DNA of 60,000 nt from Nematostella vectensis. Lineage: Eukaryota > Cnidaria > Anthozoa > Actiniaria > Edwardsiidae. The stretch is taken from contig NC_064043.1 in NCBI RefSeq assembly GCF_932526225.1, positions 8,363,501 to 8,423,500 on the forward strand, written 5' to 3'. Below, one piece after another: positions 21,201 through 35,084 of this stretch. Position numbers and translations under genes: made by a program. Position 1 is the stretch's first letter. Each line of letters begins with the position of its first letter. The notes beneath the pieces were generated by a model, which saw nothing but the letters and a program-made list of their open reading frames with translations, made no database searches and was not told where the DNA came from.

Positions 21201-21310
21201 CCTTCAGTCGCTGTGAAGACGGCATCCCTTGAGAAGTCCTCCCGGTCTTCCGACTTTACAATCGTGAAAAAACACAAAAGTAGGAAAAGAGGCGAGAGAA
21301 AGCTCGCCAT
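247..21310 (-). CDS. Secreted PAN/apple-EGF-fibrinogen-like protein (skeletal organic matrix protein 5-like), 6 exons
   Basis: Exons in coding order are 21202-21310, 2318-2523, 1506-1680, 1040-1082, 826-955 and 247-741. Phases agree at every junction and give 385 codons plus TAA. Exon 1 encodes a signal peptide (MASFLSPLFLLLCFF...). Exon 2 is a PAN/apple domain with regularly spaced cysteines (FDCNLYCLAEPDC, CELCNHTFASRPGC). Exon 3 is an EGF domain (DPCSNVTCKNGGTC ... CACQPNTTGMLCEHF). A 43-nt micro-exon carries SSCKEVYDRG, the usual entry to a fibrinogen-like (FReD/intelectin-like) domain, which the last two exons complete (GGWTLAMK, AWKALIAGS, KAIGYLLLK end). Cnidarian proteins of this layout are matrix or adhesive lectin-like proteins; the ligand here is unknown. 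Intron 2 appears to use a GC donor. Intron 1 is about 18.7 kb because a virus-like element lies in it. An alternative first exon is at 23120-23228. Confidence 0.8.
2524..5689. other. Intron 1 sequence left of the viral element; no gene recognised
   Basis: AT-rich DNA with only short frames that resemble nothing I know. It holds ATCGAT/TTTTT-rich stretches at about 2890-3010 and 5400-5550 (see the candidate transposon), a G run near 4389, a C/A-rich strand-biased stretch near 4740-4920 and a YY1-like AACATGGCGGC at about 5230. Confidence 0.6.
2893..5553. mobile_element. Candidate non-autonomous DNA transposon with diverged inverted ends
   Basis: The left end reads TTTGACAATCGATAAA and, about 40 bp on, TTTTTATCGATTG. 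The reverse complement of the right end reads TTTGTCAATCGTTAAA and then, at similar spacing, TTTTTATCGATTG. That is consistent with diverged inverted termini of about 65 bp around 2.66 kb without an obvious transposase. No target-site duplication is clear. It could instead be two independent copies of an AT-rich repeat. Confidence 0.35.
5778..6093 (+). repeat. Left terminal inverted repeat with iterated TTTCRCGTAC motifs
   Basis: Positions 5941-6093 match the reverse complement of 20462-20614 at 151 of 153 positions by my reading. Further out (5778-5940) the left end continues with about 39-bp sub-repeats that have no partner on the right. The core TTTCRCGTAC recurs near 5791, 5838, 5877, 5916, 5953 and 6000, with variants at 6037 and 6073, at 36-47 bp spacing. 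Such iterons could bind integrase or a replication initiator; that is inference. Confidence 0.85.
6263..6939 (-). pseudogene. Virion-associated membrane protein with glycine-rich transmembrane hairpin, C-terminus frameshifted
   Basis: The start ATG at 6939 opens a 207-residue frame that stops at 6316. The N-terminus is proline-rich. Residues of about 85-130 form two long alanine/glycine-rich hydrophobic segments (IAAGALSSAELG, GVLIGAPLAGVAGLVGVVGAG). They are followed by a helical stretch with SISELVSKALQDGRISDEEF. I recognise this helical tail and hairpin from uncharacterised proteins of cnidarian and hydra mobile elements; a membrane-active or core role is a guess. At a six-base A run (plus 6355-6360) another frame takes over and continues in coding-like, charged sequence to a stop at 6263-6265. 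The original protein was therefore probably about 15 residues longer and a one-base slip altered its tail. The gene starts 20 bp after the stop of its upstream neighbour, suggesting co-transcription. Confidence 0.6.
6959..7648 (-). CDS. Penton/minor-capsid-like protein
   Basis: Intact 229-residue frame. The WYNL, TTDSLPTIDTLPAGHHT and IYIYCDIVDRTKCFALDEPSNVLA stretches and the end VRDDRGRRVDFKGRPVRLVLEL are the pattern I associate with penton or minor-capsid (single jelly-roll-like) proteins of Polinton-like viruses, where a D..G...DF.G..V.L.L terminus is recurrent. The sequence is beta-rich with no signal peptide or membrane segment. It diverges from the 7679 gene across only 30 bp, so the two share a promoter region. 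Penton function is inferred from the family pattern; a different capsid-associated role is possible. Confidence 0.6.
   Translation of the reverse strand: MFNTMVVLHAEFTGGELTLFFGQPIRRPRFVALRQCSLFNSWYNLEREQQITTTDSLPTIDTLPAGHHTAESIMETNNRAKNKILTAKLDPLTGKIVLVSTGIVFLNAELRALFGLEAKDDQMGGRGLVLPGGDPPLEVTLSKIEAIYIYCDIVDRTKCFALDEPSNVLACLETRGRPHEKVVYGPDTPICVAASSSEFVSSIRIWVRDDRGRRVDFKGRPVRLVLELT
7679..9142 (+). CDS. Large conserved element protein with C-terminal membrane anchor
   Basis: Intact 487-residue frame starting at ATG 7679. I recognise blocks shared with uncharacterised proteins repeated in coral genomes: QLNFAVWCATAGCGVSLT (about 133-150), FHVYFTTRRILYELG, FRWKGGRNHGLGDVFVFYPG and a later EAKVRLSLAVAPGVWLMPSD block. 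The N-terminus is helical and charged. Residues of about 390-465 are low-complexity. The last 18 residues are a transmembrane segment ending in FYLFR. The function is unknown; its size, anchor and constant place beside capsid genes suggest a virion or membrane-interaction protein. Its end overlaps the convergent gene at 9127-9835 by 16 bp. Confidence 0.6.
   Translation: MDWEGWQMLNEVPRRKEEETKKAAVAAGASIAEHIKHAIAEQAKKTVSLGFPRSLTLAEKLLYAVPATPVESTASDITPLLTQLEIHVAEDKSFTTSVRDIFKETVTTHKSAKESRRWLSEPSYGYWPQQLNFAVWCATAGCGVSLTDPTFATLPSVIRGFLRFHVYFTTRRILYELGVPLPGDNPFTQKGNPYKKAAFERLCIEFGLPRKPDFRWKGGRNHGLGDVFVFYPGERYRNVHVIRGYDTAADEYPSHLNLFSDEGGTYNSGKQVGYIRNDDHGGVQYSWFAPPKGEGLTKAGLGRLDRSVEAFVYIVLGAQVNVRSSIAGAGGPALEAQAEFTELLEDAIIENDIAQSVQRYQLVLQEAKVRLSLAVAPGVWLMPSDLVINMQSVVGYNNKLQKATDSMKLGANAINTETKPVGARNMAGGHPRVQHATDHAPPRRQSTPAKVHAEGAAPTLSGERSDHTALKVGLSVLVVAAAFYLFR
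9127..9835 (-). pseudogene. Virion-like protein with coiled coil and C-terminal membrane segment, internally deleted
   Basis: The start ATG is at 9835. The N-terminal third is acidic and low-complexity and contains AGTASAE. It is followed by FLREEYPNLKESLLRFHSD and a strongly charged coiled-coil region (ETIDDPNSSESSRQEARERNEERLSEIDELERE). Near 9199-9210 the frame loses its sense. The next frame carries KTWLLILAVAAFLVRR and a stop at 9127-9129, which is the kind of membrane-segment ending I expect for this family. Relatives I recall have a long hydrophobic segment between the coiled coil and this tail, so an internal deletion with frame change is likely. The frame that simply runs on to 8834 overlaps the neighbour and looks spurious. 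Confidence 0.55.
9836..9924. promoter_or_regulatory. Divergent promoter region with 16-bp perfect palindrome
   Basis: An 89-bp spacer between two divergent virion genes. GTTAGACATGTCTAAC (9857-9872) is a perfect palindrome whose centre AGACATGTCT fits the p53-family half-site RRRCWWGYYY. GCGTACACGA just before the capsid start repeats the core of the TIR iterons. Regulatory function is inferred. Confidence 0.5.
9925..11173 (+). pseudogene. Double-jelly-roll major capsid protein, frameshifted
   Basis: The first frame (from ATG 9925) carries VAVPKLSEGVTLVPGSL, HANNTVVNNVGRNIVSRLKI and FAGEMIQDTNRYDVFKTYE. The continuation in another frame carries DHGVLYPRALSEALLFEITF, ATKLSYGIKNLELEYE and LLLLFVEPYTAG, and ends at 11173. 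These are landmarks of the capsid proteins of Polinton-like elements in cnidarian genomes. The total, near 415 codons, fits a double jelly roll. The break is a tandem duplication of 13 bp (10370-10382 and 10383-10395), which shifts the frame. The rest is well preserved, so the lesion is young. The capsid would form the icosahedral shell. Confidence 0.8.
11193..11783 (+). pseudogene. FtsK/HerA-type packaging ATPase, broken
   Basis: The ATG at 11193, 19 bp after the capsid stop, opens MDPKNVPFNALIVGPTSCG, the start of a Walker A loop, but the frame stops at 11256-11258. A second frame resumes immediately with EFVVDRLRGPFRGKFDYIVLVCP, Walker B IILDDCAA and the WVVTQQL sensor-like motif. A few bases that should hold the Walker A lysine and serine/threonine are missing. 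A second frame change near 11680-11690 moves the C-terminus into a third frame, which ends at 11783. Genome-packaging ATPases of Polintons and adintoviruses have this order and sit next to the capsid gene as here. Confidence 0.75.
11826..11942 (+). CDS. Small acidic protein of 38 residues, unrecognised
   Basis: ATG at 11826 (MMSDEYFESLLEG...), stop at 11940-11942. The base composition is that of the viral element and it lies directly downstream of the ATPase. No known family; it may be real or chance. Confidence 0.3.
   Translation: MMSDEYFESLLEGNAAGLPAVESLDCSTLIEHTLRSPH
11943..13031. other. AT-rich island inside the viral element, no gene seen
   Basis: Base composition drops abruptly from that of the element and there are stops in all frames. 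A TATAAAAGG box lies at 12476-12484. A 20-codon frame at 12039-12101 (starting MTSEGTLDEM) looks like a viral N-terminus and could be the severed start of the next gene. The island is either an insertion or a decayed viral segment. Confidence 0.5.
13032..13508 (+). pseudogene. Helical viral protein, 5' end interrupted
   Basis: From 13101 the frame gives MVGKALTHDDVKRMSAEEV and continues to TAG at 13506-13508. Convincing coding sequence (EGEQTEIADAKEELAILVASGKSRE) already runs upstream of that ATG to about 13029, with no in-frame start nearby. The real start is therefore lost or lies beyond the AT-rich island. The body is helical with long hydrophobic stretches (FLKLATKLVGMALPIDSVV). I recognise the KALTHDDVKRMS...YETALASRT block from uncharacterised coral element proteins. 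The function is unknown. The tail contains TGTASAD, encoded by the 16-bp motif repeated elsewhere in the element. Confidence 0.5.
13602..14234 (+). pseudogene. Proline/alanine-rich single-pass membrane protein with premature stop
   Basis: The ATG at 13602 opens an acidic glutamine-rich start (MEEPQGSTSAQPDEQLAQEL). A TAA at 13689-13691 interrupts it, and the same frame then runs on to 14234 with RVEAERRLAKWNRINRAKKE and a membrane segment (SASLVIGLAGLLVSLTGLY). A short N-terminus, a basic helix, low-complexity linker and one membrane pass are typical of small virion proteins in these elements. The SGTASAG peptide is encoded by the repeated 16-bp motif (13930-13945). A 23-bp direct repeat (13868-13890 and 14097-14119) lies inside the gene in two different frames. 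Confidence 0.5.
14275..14499 (+). CDS. Small hydrophobic viral protein (74 residues)
   Basis: Intact. ATG 14275 gives MSTTQQSKITKTITDAAVIT followed by a hydrophobic segment (GLVAGIGWVG), a basic stretch, a second hydrophobic stretch (MTAAVAGAVALKGYL) and the end EDQKILPM. Short proteins with the ITDAAVIT...YLEDQKILP pattern recur in cnidarian elements of this kind. A membrane or minor virion role is likely but unproven. It lies 40 bp after the preceding gene, in the same direction. Confidence 0.55.
   Translation: MSTTQQSKITKTITDAAVITGLVAGIGWVGRKVLREDFTKDPSANAMNYAKMTAAVAGAVALKGYLEDQKILPM
14574..14988 (+). pseudogene. Small viral membrane protein, frameshift at an A7 run
   Basis: ATG 14574 opens MASIAILVGGAVLNATAFVG, a membrane-type N-terminus, then charged helix. 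At the seven-A run 14755-14761 the sensible frame changes. The continuation reads ILDWQAQSRERG ... LSDYYVPSKTQKNAELAYIG and ends in the hydrophobic GTLAIGYAASRLL at 14988. The order membrane segment, charged helix, LSD(F/Y)Y.PS..QK..ELA, membrane segment fits a small family I know from coral elements. The slip could be a mutation, a sequencing error or recoding; the other lesions favour mutation. Confidence 0.5.
14989..15163. promoter_or_regulatory. Integrase upstream region rich in GTATAC/GTACGT palindromic motifs
   Basis: GCGTATACGTACGTATGCG (about 15007-15025) and CGTATACGTGTACGTATACG (about 15054-15073) are near-palindromic. The last 16 bp before the integrase ATG are a copy of CCGGAACGGCAAGCGC (15148-15163). 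Promoter function is inferred from position. Confidence 0.35.
15164..16150 (+). CDS. Retroviral-type (RVE) integrase
   Basis: Intact 328-residue frame. The catalytic triad is visible as D77 (HQSDLLFL), D136 (LMVDDGTEFKG) and E171 (HRSQAFAESFHRWLAQRLF), with 34 residues between the last two. After the core comes an SH3-like C-terminal region (VGTEVYI ... RRRATDPWW ... KHGFTRSQLR) typical of Polinton and adintovirus integrases; no chromodomain is seen. It would join the linear viral genome to host DNA through the terminal repeats. It converges with the replicase gene and the two stop codons are 16 bp apart. It is one of the few intact large genes here. Confidence 0.9.
   Translation: MSDEELDAFLRPIYYARGGFQGVTALHAKLPKGSASIDRARRWVTSQPVGGYTQTPPPPTTYAHFSEQIPNRIHQSDLLFLPTDRGYKYALTVVDVASRYKAARPLRTKSAAVVSRELAGIYEEGPLTWPKVLMVDDGTEFKGATTKLLTNHGVEVRRTEPGHHRSQAFAESFHRWLAQRLFRAQYSKELASGKTNREWVTALPIVISDMNATKTRMTGLAPEDAIKLRRVPLKAEKPPLEVPLEVGTEVYIAVNEEDLQDKGRRRATDPWWTSKAYPILKRVMEPGQPVLYYTAYSKHGFTRSQLRSATPARSKKSSGRASVTLAPR
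16124..16167. repeat. Four 11-bp tandem repeats across the convergent gene ends
   Basis: GCTAGCGTCAC, CCTAGCGCCAC, GCTAGCGCCAC and CCTAGCGTGAT follow one another at 16124, 16135, 16146 and 16157. They cover the integrase stop and reach the replicase stop. A transcription-end role is possible. Confidence 0.7.
16167..19978 (-). pseudogene. Replicase: Cys/His module, PolB-like core, SF1 helicase and HNH domain, broken by one frameshift and one stop
   Basis: I take ATG 19978 as the start because the in-frame ATG at 20011 lies in an upstream 32-bp repeat. Residues counted from 20011: an N-terminal module with NCVV (C268) and CHNNHAW (H355), a Cys/His layout like the protease-like modules before some mobile-element polymerases; a PolB motif A-like HIDMRAAYLG (D528); then, after a frame change at about 17882-17890, AYTNIALRRML and CTDAIYA, which resembles motif C with one aspartate. 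Next comes helicase Walker A (GQGGSGKT). TAA at 17316-17318 interrupts just before Walker B (VIIIDE). The same frame continues with GDYGQVPP, DYRC, VHRVQGKTI and YTGISRV. The end is a CTLCG...SIDRRD...GHYKWNV...CNRRHK HNH-like motif. It would replicate the element. Polymerase activity is inferred. Confidence 0.7.
19983..20115. repeat. Three 32-bp repeats upstream of the replicase
   Basis: Units begin at 19983, 20045 and 20084 and share GGGTATRCCC...GCCACCCARTCTC...AAYTG. They fill the gap between the replicase start and the zinc-binding gene. They are candidate promoter or initiator-binding sites. Confidence 0.75.
20109..20429 (-). CDS. Small zinc-binding (cysteine-rich) protein
   Basis: Intact, 106 residues from ATG 20429 (MSCGIPSVRRMRYG). 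An N-terminal cluster CGWLKAGHANTCGRRCMDTYCKVH supplies C/H ligands. It is followed by CRICGVGTRSETRLCRPCG, a two-CxxC zinc-ribbon-like pair, and a basic C-terminus. Proteins with the C.(K/R)CG.GVRS..LC..C pattern occur in related cnidarian elements. A DNA-binding or transcriptional role is inferred. It is the gene nearest the right inverted repeat and lies upstream of the replicase, in the same direction. Confidence 0.6.
   Translation of the reverse strand: MSCGIPSVRRMRYGRDYCGWLKAGHANTCGRRCMDTYCKVHLQRLRMGIPLAVPCRICGVGTRSETRLCRPCGANRVGQWMRGVERRARKRFALVLSDIAARGMVN
20462..20614 (-). repeat. Right terminal inverted repeat, truncated at its outer end
   Basis: Reverse complement of 5941-6093 with two differences (near 6064-6067). 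The match stops abruptly at 20614. The outer 160 bp or more present on the left is absent, so the right end was lost by deletion or at integration. Confidence 0.85.
20615..21201. other. Host intron 1 sequence right of the element; nothing recognised
   Basis: AT-rich DNA without a gene. The phrase 'ttgttttgattgac' near 20769 recurs as 'gttgatttgattgac' near 20932 with similar flanks, hinting at an old local duplication. Confidence 0.5.
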
Positions 21311-21400
21311 AGTCAAGAAACTTCAGTTGGCACTAATTGCTAGATGGTTGGTTTGGATCGTTATGAGACTAAACCCCGCATCTCTTGCCGTGACAGGGGC
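21068..21400. repeat. Segmental duplication, copy 1 (partner at 22978-23305)
   Basis: The two direct copies are about 1.9 kb apart and can be aligned from 'ttttccttattcat' to 'aaccccgca'. They share the signal-peptide exon, its flanks and its promoter-proximal sequence. Identity is clearly highest over the exon (for example the shared run aaaagtaggaaaagaggcga). Confidence 0.8.
21202..21310 (-). CDS. Signal-peptide first exon (copy a) of the apple-EGF-fibrinogen-like gene
   Basis: The ATG at 21310 opens MASFLSPLFLLLCFFTIVKS, a hydrophobic leader with a likely cleavage after KS, followed by an acidic stretch. The exon ends GAAG|GTAGAA in phase 1, which matches the phase of the apple exon that starts at 2523 (preceded by AAAAG). 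It is 109 bp long. The link to the distant exons is inferred from phase and domain logic, not from transcript data. Confidence 0.65.
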
Positions 21401-21414
21401 TTGCTTGTGCACAT

Positions 21415-21796
21415 GCATTGGTTTTCCTCACTGCAAACGCAGCATGAATCAAAGTGACGCCATTTTATTTCTTTCGTAAACAACAAATATAAATTATGCA
21501 TGATTACCCAATTATTCGATTAGATAATGAATAAAAATCGGTGCATTGGTTTTCCTCACTGCAAACGCAGCATGAATCAAAGTGACGCCATTTTATTTCT
21601 TTCGTAAACAACAAATATAAATTATGCATGATTACCCAATTATTCGATTAGATAATGAATAAAAATCGGTGCATTGGTTTTCCTCACTGCAAACGCAGCA
21701 TGAATCAAAGTGACGCCATTTTATTTCTTTCGTAAACAACAAATATAAATTATGCATGATTACCCAATTATTCGATTAGATAATGAATAAAAATTT
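21415..21796. repeat. 128-bp tandem repeat, about 3 copies
   Basis: 'gcattggttttcctcactgc' occurs at 21415, 21543 and 21671, an exact 128-bp period. The copies look nearly identical, so the amplification is recent. It begins just upstream of signal-peptide exon a. Confidence 0.95.
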
Positions 21797-22443
21797 GAGA
21801 TAAACAAAAATCTAGCACCACTGACTTACCGGTGAGATGGGGAAAGAATCACGCAAAGAGTGTGAGTAATATCTAAAGTGTTTAGGCGTCGTATGAAGTT
21901 GTAAAATTGTAAAATGTCATCTATTAAAAATATTGTTTTTCTTTTTCTTCCTTTTTTTGTTTTTTGTCTCAAATAAATCCCACACATTAGCATCACAGTT
22001 GGATGTTTATTATGAATGACGTATATAGCTTTAGCGGTGAATACACCTCTTTCAAAATATTTGAACCCATCAAATAATTTGCGCTGCATCTTATGTGTAA
22101 GGTATAAATGACAATATCCTGTTCTCAGAGTCCTATGTACAGATAATATATAATACAGAATACTACACTTGCTCAAACCTGTGCTTGTTTTTGTATTTAC
22201 CTCTTTCAGAATCCTATATACAGATAAGGGAAAGGTCATTATTTATCGGGGGAGGGCTACCAAGATTAATTTTTTTCCGGTTCAAAACCTCCCCCTGATT
22301 AAAAGTCCAAACATGGTAACCCTTCCCTAAAAAAGGCGACCAAAAATCAACGCCTTCCCCCAGAACAAAAAGAAGTTAAATGCACTAACTTCGTTCATGT
22401 GAATTTATTAGTCGTATTGGTGACCGAATCATCAGGTGTGTGT

Positions 22444-22474
<31 letters not shown>

Positions 22475-22977
22475 GGGGGGGGGAGGGGAAGGCACTGGAG
22501 CTGGCCTTTAAGCATAATTAAGTCAGGAGCAGTGTTGATTTCAAAAAAAAATATTTAAGGGGTATATATATAGTATTGCATATTGGGGGTCCAGGGGAAT
22601 ACTCCCCCGTGAAATGTTTGTCATTATTGTTAAAACCTAAATACTTTCGACTTAATTTCAACATATATCTAAATCTATACCCTAAAGCTATGTAAAACTA
22701 TGTTAATCATTTTGGAACCCAATTTGTGGCTGTGAACCGCTCGAAGTTCGAATGGAAGGATTAAGGAGGATGAGATAAGCAAATAAAGACATCCCAGATG
22801 TCTATTTAAAGAAACTTTTAAGAAGAGCCTATGAGATTAGCAAATAACGAAATGAGATAATCAAATAAAGACATCCCCAGAGCTTAAAAAATTTCTCATT
22901 CAATAATATCAGGCTTTAATTCTTAAAGTTAAACAAAACAAAACAAAATGAAATACAATTTCTACTTTTATATAAAG
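21797..22977. other. Non-coding DNA between the duplicated first exons
   Basis: AT-rich, with the phrase 'cctctttcaraat...tatacagataa' duplicated near 22040 and 22200, and a TG run followed by a long G run at about 22437-22483. No gene seen. Confidence 0.6.
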
Positions 22978-23305
22978 TTTTGATATTTTCCTTATTCATT
23001 TTTACTACGACGTTGATGTTCAGCAAACTTTTACCTAGCCAAATCCACAATGATTTATATGTTCTATAGCAACCAAGGATATTTTTTCTATACAATATGT
23101 TTATAGACATATGTTTCACCTTTTGTCGGCGTGAAGACGGTATCCCTTGAAAAGTCTTCTAGGCCTTGCGACTTTACAATAATGAGAAAACACAAAAGTA
23201 GGAAAAGAGGCGAGAGAAAGCTCGCCATAGTCAAGAAATCACACTAATTGCTAGATGGTTAACTTGAATCGTTATGAGATAAACCCCGCACCCCTTGCCG
23301 CGACA
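22978..23305. repeat. Segmental duplication, copy 2 (partner at 21068-21400)
   Basis: This is the direct copy of the 21.1-21.4 kb segment and contains signal-peptide exon b. Small indels and substitutions outside the exon show that the duplication is not very recent. Confidence 0.8.
23120..23228 (-). CDS. Second signal-peptide exon (copy b), alternative or leftover first exon
   Basis: This is a near-copy of exon 1a. It has the same 109-bp length, the same MASFLSPLFLLLCF opening, an open frame and a usable donor (AAAAG|GTGAAA) in the same phase. The following residues differ (QGLEDFSRDTV against EDREDFSRDAV). It lies in the second copy of a segmental duplication. It could be an alternative first exon, or the remnant of a duplicated gene whose other exons are elsewhere. 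Confidence 0.5.
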
Positions 23306-24672
23306 AGCATCTTGGCCAAGCAGCTTACGAACATGGTTTATTGATGTGTAATTTGGTAAATTTCCCAAATTCTGAATAGTAGGGGTGTCCCAAGGCTAAC
23401 GGGACAGTCTCAATGCCATATATAGAATTCGGATCGTGTGATAGACCTGCCAACGTGATTAATGTGTAATTTGGCGCTTTGTTTTCACGCACAAATTATA
23501 ATAGCGCTGAGTAAAAAAGGCATATTCACAGGTCGTTTTCCCCAAATCTGGAATAATAGGCCTCAGAGTATGGCGCGCTGTTTGTTTCACAATTGCTAAC
23601 ATACTCTATGTCAGATATCTAAACGATTTTATTTTGTTGTTGGTGGCGGTAACCAGTCACACCTTGGTAACGACCCAAGCATGGGACGCGAGAAAAATTA
23701 TAAGAAACAGAGTTATTAACTTGGAGTCACGCCTGACATGATGGAGAAACAAGACTTGACGTTTCCAATAAGCTCATTTCACATCAAATAAGGCGGAAAA
23801 TTCCCCTAATTACTTAGTGAGTAATATCAAACAAAATATCAAATGCGACTTTTTTTAAATTGATGCGACTTGTAAAGTATCATTGAAATTTGTGCTTTTC
23901 GTCCCTGAGCCCATACATAGCGCGAGGATGATCAAGAAAAAAAAATCTTAAAAAGCCAAAACCAGGGCATGTGCATTTCGGCCACTCATTTTTTGTGTTT
24001 TGAACAGGAAAATTGTATCTTTTTTCATGACGGGTTTTCCGTCATGTCATCACGCCTCGAAAGAGGACGACAATGGCTATAGCGGAACAAGAACAGCGAT
24101 TCAGATGGCTCGTATTATCTCTATGTTGACCAGCTGCTCGAGCGAGAGACTAGTAACTTGGTAACATGCCCGGAGTTCAATTCATGGTCTCTATGTTTAA
24201 TACCTTTAATTTAGTTACCAACCAACTTAAATAATCTCGGCAGTTTATAAGCTCGATCAACACATTTAGAAATTATGTACATTGCCATTTGTAATTAATT
24301 TTTTTTACCCAATAAGTTATATTACAGGCGTGTACACATAATTGGCTGACGGGGGTGCGCAGTCATGGGCTCATGGATATATATCCTATGGAAATAGCAT
24401 AGTATTTGAAGATTCCTCAATAAGACATGAACCACCTTTTGGCAAAGAGGGTGGGGCATGATACAGAAACATTAAGAAAAAACATTGGGGGGCCACAGCC
24501 ACGCCCCTAATGGAAATTTGTTTATTATTTTTTTTAAATATTGGGGAGCACGTGCCCAAGTGTCCCACCCCTGCTACGGCCCTGAAGGTGAACATGTTCA
24601 ATAAACCGGGCGTTACCATTTAGTAGAAAATCAAGAGAAAATGCGCGATACCCCGAGAAATATTCACATACT
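23229..24672. other. Intergenic DNA, no gene seen
   Basis: AT-rich sequence with no coding frame that I recognise. It contains one member of a dispersed short repeat family at about 24345-24600. The CDKL2 3' end lies to the right. Confidence 0.6.
24345..24600. repeat. Member of a dispersed MITE/SINE-like family
   Basis: It shares GGGGGTGCGCAGTCATGGG, AATAAGA and CTTTTGGCA...AGAGGGTG with copies near 29840-29945 and 46135-46285, and in inverted orientation near 54840-54915; a partial copy is near 50985-51050. Copies are about 100-250 bp and diverged. Confidence 0.55.
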
Positions 24673-24678
24673 TTTATT
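24673..24678 (-). terminator. Candidate poly(A) signal of CDKL2
   Basis: AATAAA on the minus strand, about 340 bp after the CDKL2 stop codon. Position is suitable; no transcript evidence is available. Confidence 0.4.
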
Positions 24679-25018
24679 TAGATATCAATAAAGTGAGATA
24701 TAATAATAATAATATAATATTACCTTAGAACTGTACATTATTCAACAGCTGAAATTGTAATTGCGCTGTTACCAGGGGACCGTCCGACTTTCTCGTCAGC
24801 ATAAATATACACATTAACAGGAAGGACATCCTACCTTCCCTATACTAGGCTTGTACTAGTTATACTAATTACAACGGACTTTTCTAATGCGAAACAACTC
24901 CTCCATAGCTAAAACCTAATGTAGAACTGAAAGACAGCTCAACTATCCAGAAAATCTATTCATGACTTCATCACGATTGAGTCATCCGCAAGGAAGGTAC
25001 GGAGGTTGTGTCGTCGTG

Positions 25019-33300
<8,282 letters not shown>

Positions 33301-35084
33301 CTAAAAAGTGATTAAGTCGAAGCCATGCAAGCGTTGGAGGTTTTAACAATCTTCCGCCAGGATCTCAAAGGCAGGAACGAAGCCGCGGTACATGATAAAC
33401 AACGCAGACCTCTCTCAAATGTGGAAATCACCCGCGACAAGACGAAGATTCAAAACATATGTCAAAAACTCAACTGTGATTCCCTCTCCTTCTGCACAAA
33501 TCCAATAATAATATTTGAACAGAGCCCACAATTCTTAGGCTTAATTATGACCAGTCGATGAATCCAATATTATGAAATGGCTTCTCTTCAGGAACTAGAA
33601 TTCAACTGCGGTTAACATGTATTAGCGTGAAAGGAACTGTCGTAACTCAAAATATTATGTCTTTTGTATAGTGGAAAACTTGAAGTGGGAAATACACCAC
33701 GCAGGTAGAATTGTCGTCAAAGAAACAACCAATTTCCGGCCTTGGATATTGTAGTCCTTGTCCCCGTAGAATGGAATTAAATTAGCTTTTCCTCGAGCCT
33801 CGGCGTTACAATCTGACTGACAATGAGATCTATTGTGTGGAAACGAAGCAATGACGAGATCTTCAGTCAGTTGTCTTTTTTCGTCGAATTGAAACGATCG
33901 AGATGTCCTAATTAGAAGAGTTATTACTGAGCCAGATTTATGTGGGGTTTCTCCGTGGTTGTGTTGTGGGAAGTCTAAGTATTGGCAGGTTATCTGAAGT
34001 TTTGTCGAGTTGTAGTAGCCGCCATGAACGCGTATCAGGCTAGAGTAACGAGCCTTCATTAGCTTGTTGCCTCGGCGACGACCTTGTTTACAACCTCGTT
34101 ACCAGACTTCCCCCTTCCCGCTCTTTCCTCGTTACTGAGATTTATTCAATTTTTGATAACTTCGATCATTTCTATTACTGGTTGATAATACAATATGATT
34201 ATTCTACAAAACCCGAATACAGGTAAAGTACAAATGTATCTAATATTAATGGTGATCTAAAGTATCTGATTGAAGACGCACAAGGACTTCCGGCTTTCCA
34301 TGCGCCATGTCTCTTTCTTTATTAATAATATACATGCACAAATTTCTCGATTCTGATTGGCTGTGAGCAGTGCAATTTTCATGTAACACCAGTGCAGAAA
34401 GTTGTAATACCAGTGCAATTACATTAAAAGTCAAAATCCACGAAAATTAGTATTTTCTTACACGATAGATACTGTATAATACTCTACACAATTTTCAAAA
34501 CCATTTTTGATAAAAACAATTCGAACATTAGAAGGAAAAAGCGAGAAAAGACATGAAAATTGTTAGGATTTCGATGCGAGAGTTTCGATTTCCACAACTC
34601 GTCGCGCGCGCTGTTGACACGAATCACGCCAGTTATGACGAGAGTGCGCGCTGTTTTACCGTGTTTCAAACAAAAACTTGACTTCCCTAATTTGTACATG
34701 TATATTATTAAAAAGTAATCATACAGTTTTCTCGTTCAATTTGGGATAAATTTGCACTTGTGAGTTTTTCAAAAAGCTCAAATTATTATGTTTTTTTTTT
34801 TAAACTCATTCGTGCGAATTAATCCCGAATTGAACTCGAAACTGTATGTCGATTACCTATACTAATCGAGCGTTATTGTGTATTTCACGTGGAAGTTTCC
34901 CACATACTGTGTTTTGGAGACTTGTATATTACCTTGTTGGTTTTCGCGAAAAAAAAGGTCGGTGTATTTCGCAAGATTTTATTCGCGGGGGCAAAGAAAA
35001 TTGAATTTCGCGAAAAAATGTCAAAAACAATACTGACTTTATGGAATTGGGAAGGATGGAAGGGGTGTAGTCCAGGCATGAGTG
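33301..35084. other. Upstream region of CDKL2 and intergenic DNA
   Basis: This should contain the CDKL2 promoter. GTTGCCTCGGCGAC at 34066-34079 resembles an RFX X-box. An imperfect inverted repeat with arms of about 43 bp lies at 34725-34768 and 34802-34844, with a T/A-rich loop. A minus-strand frame at 33655-34059 resembles nothing known and I do not call it a gene. Confidence 0.5.

Noticed and set aside
33655-34059. 134-codon minus-strand frame upstream of CDKL2
   Set aside because: No recognisable motif, no clear splice context and composition like the flanking non-coding DNA.
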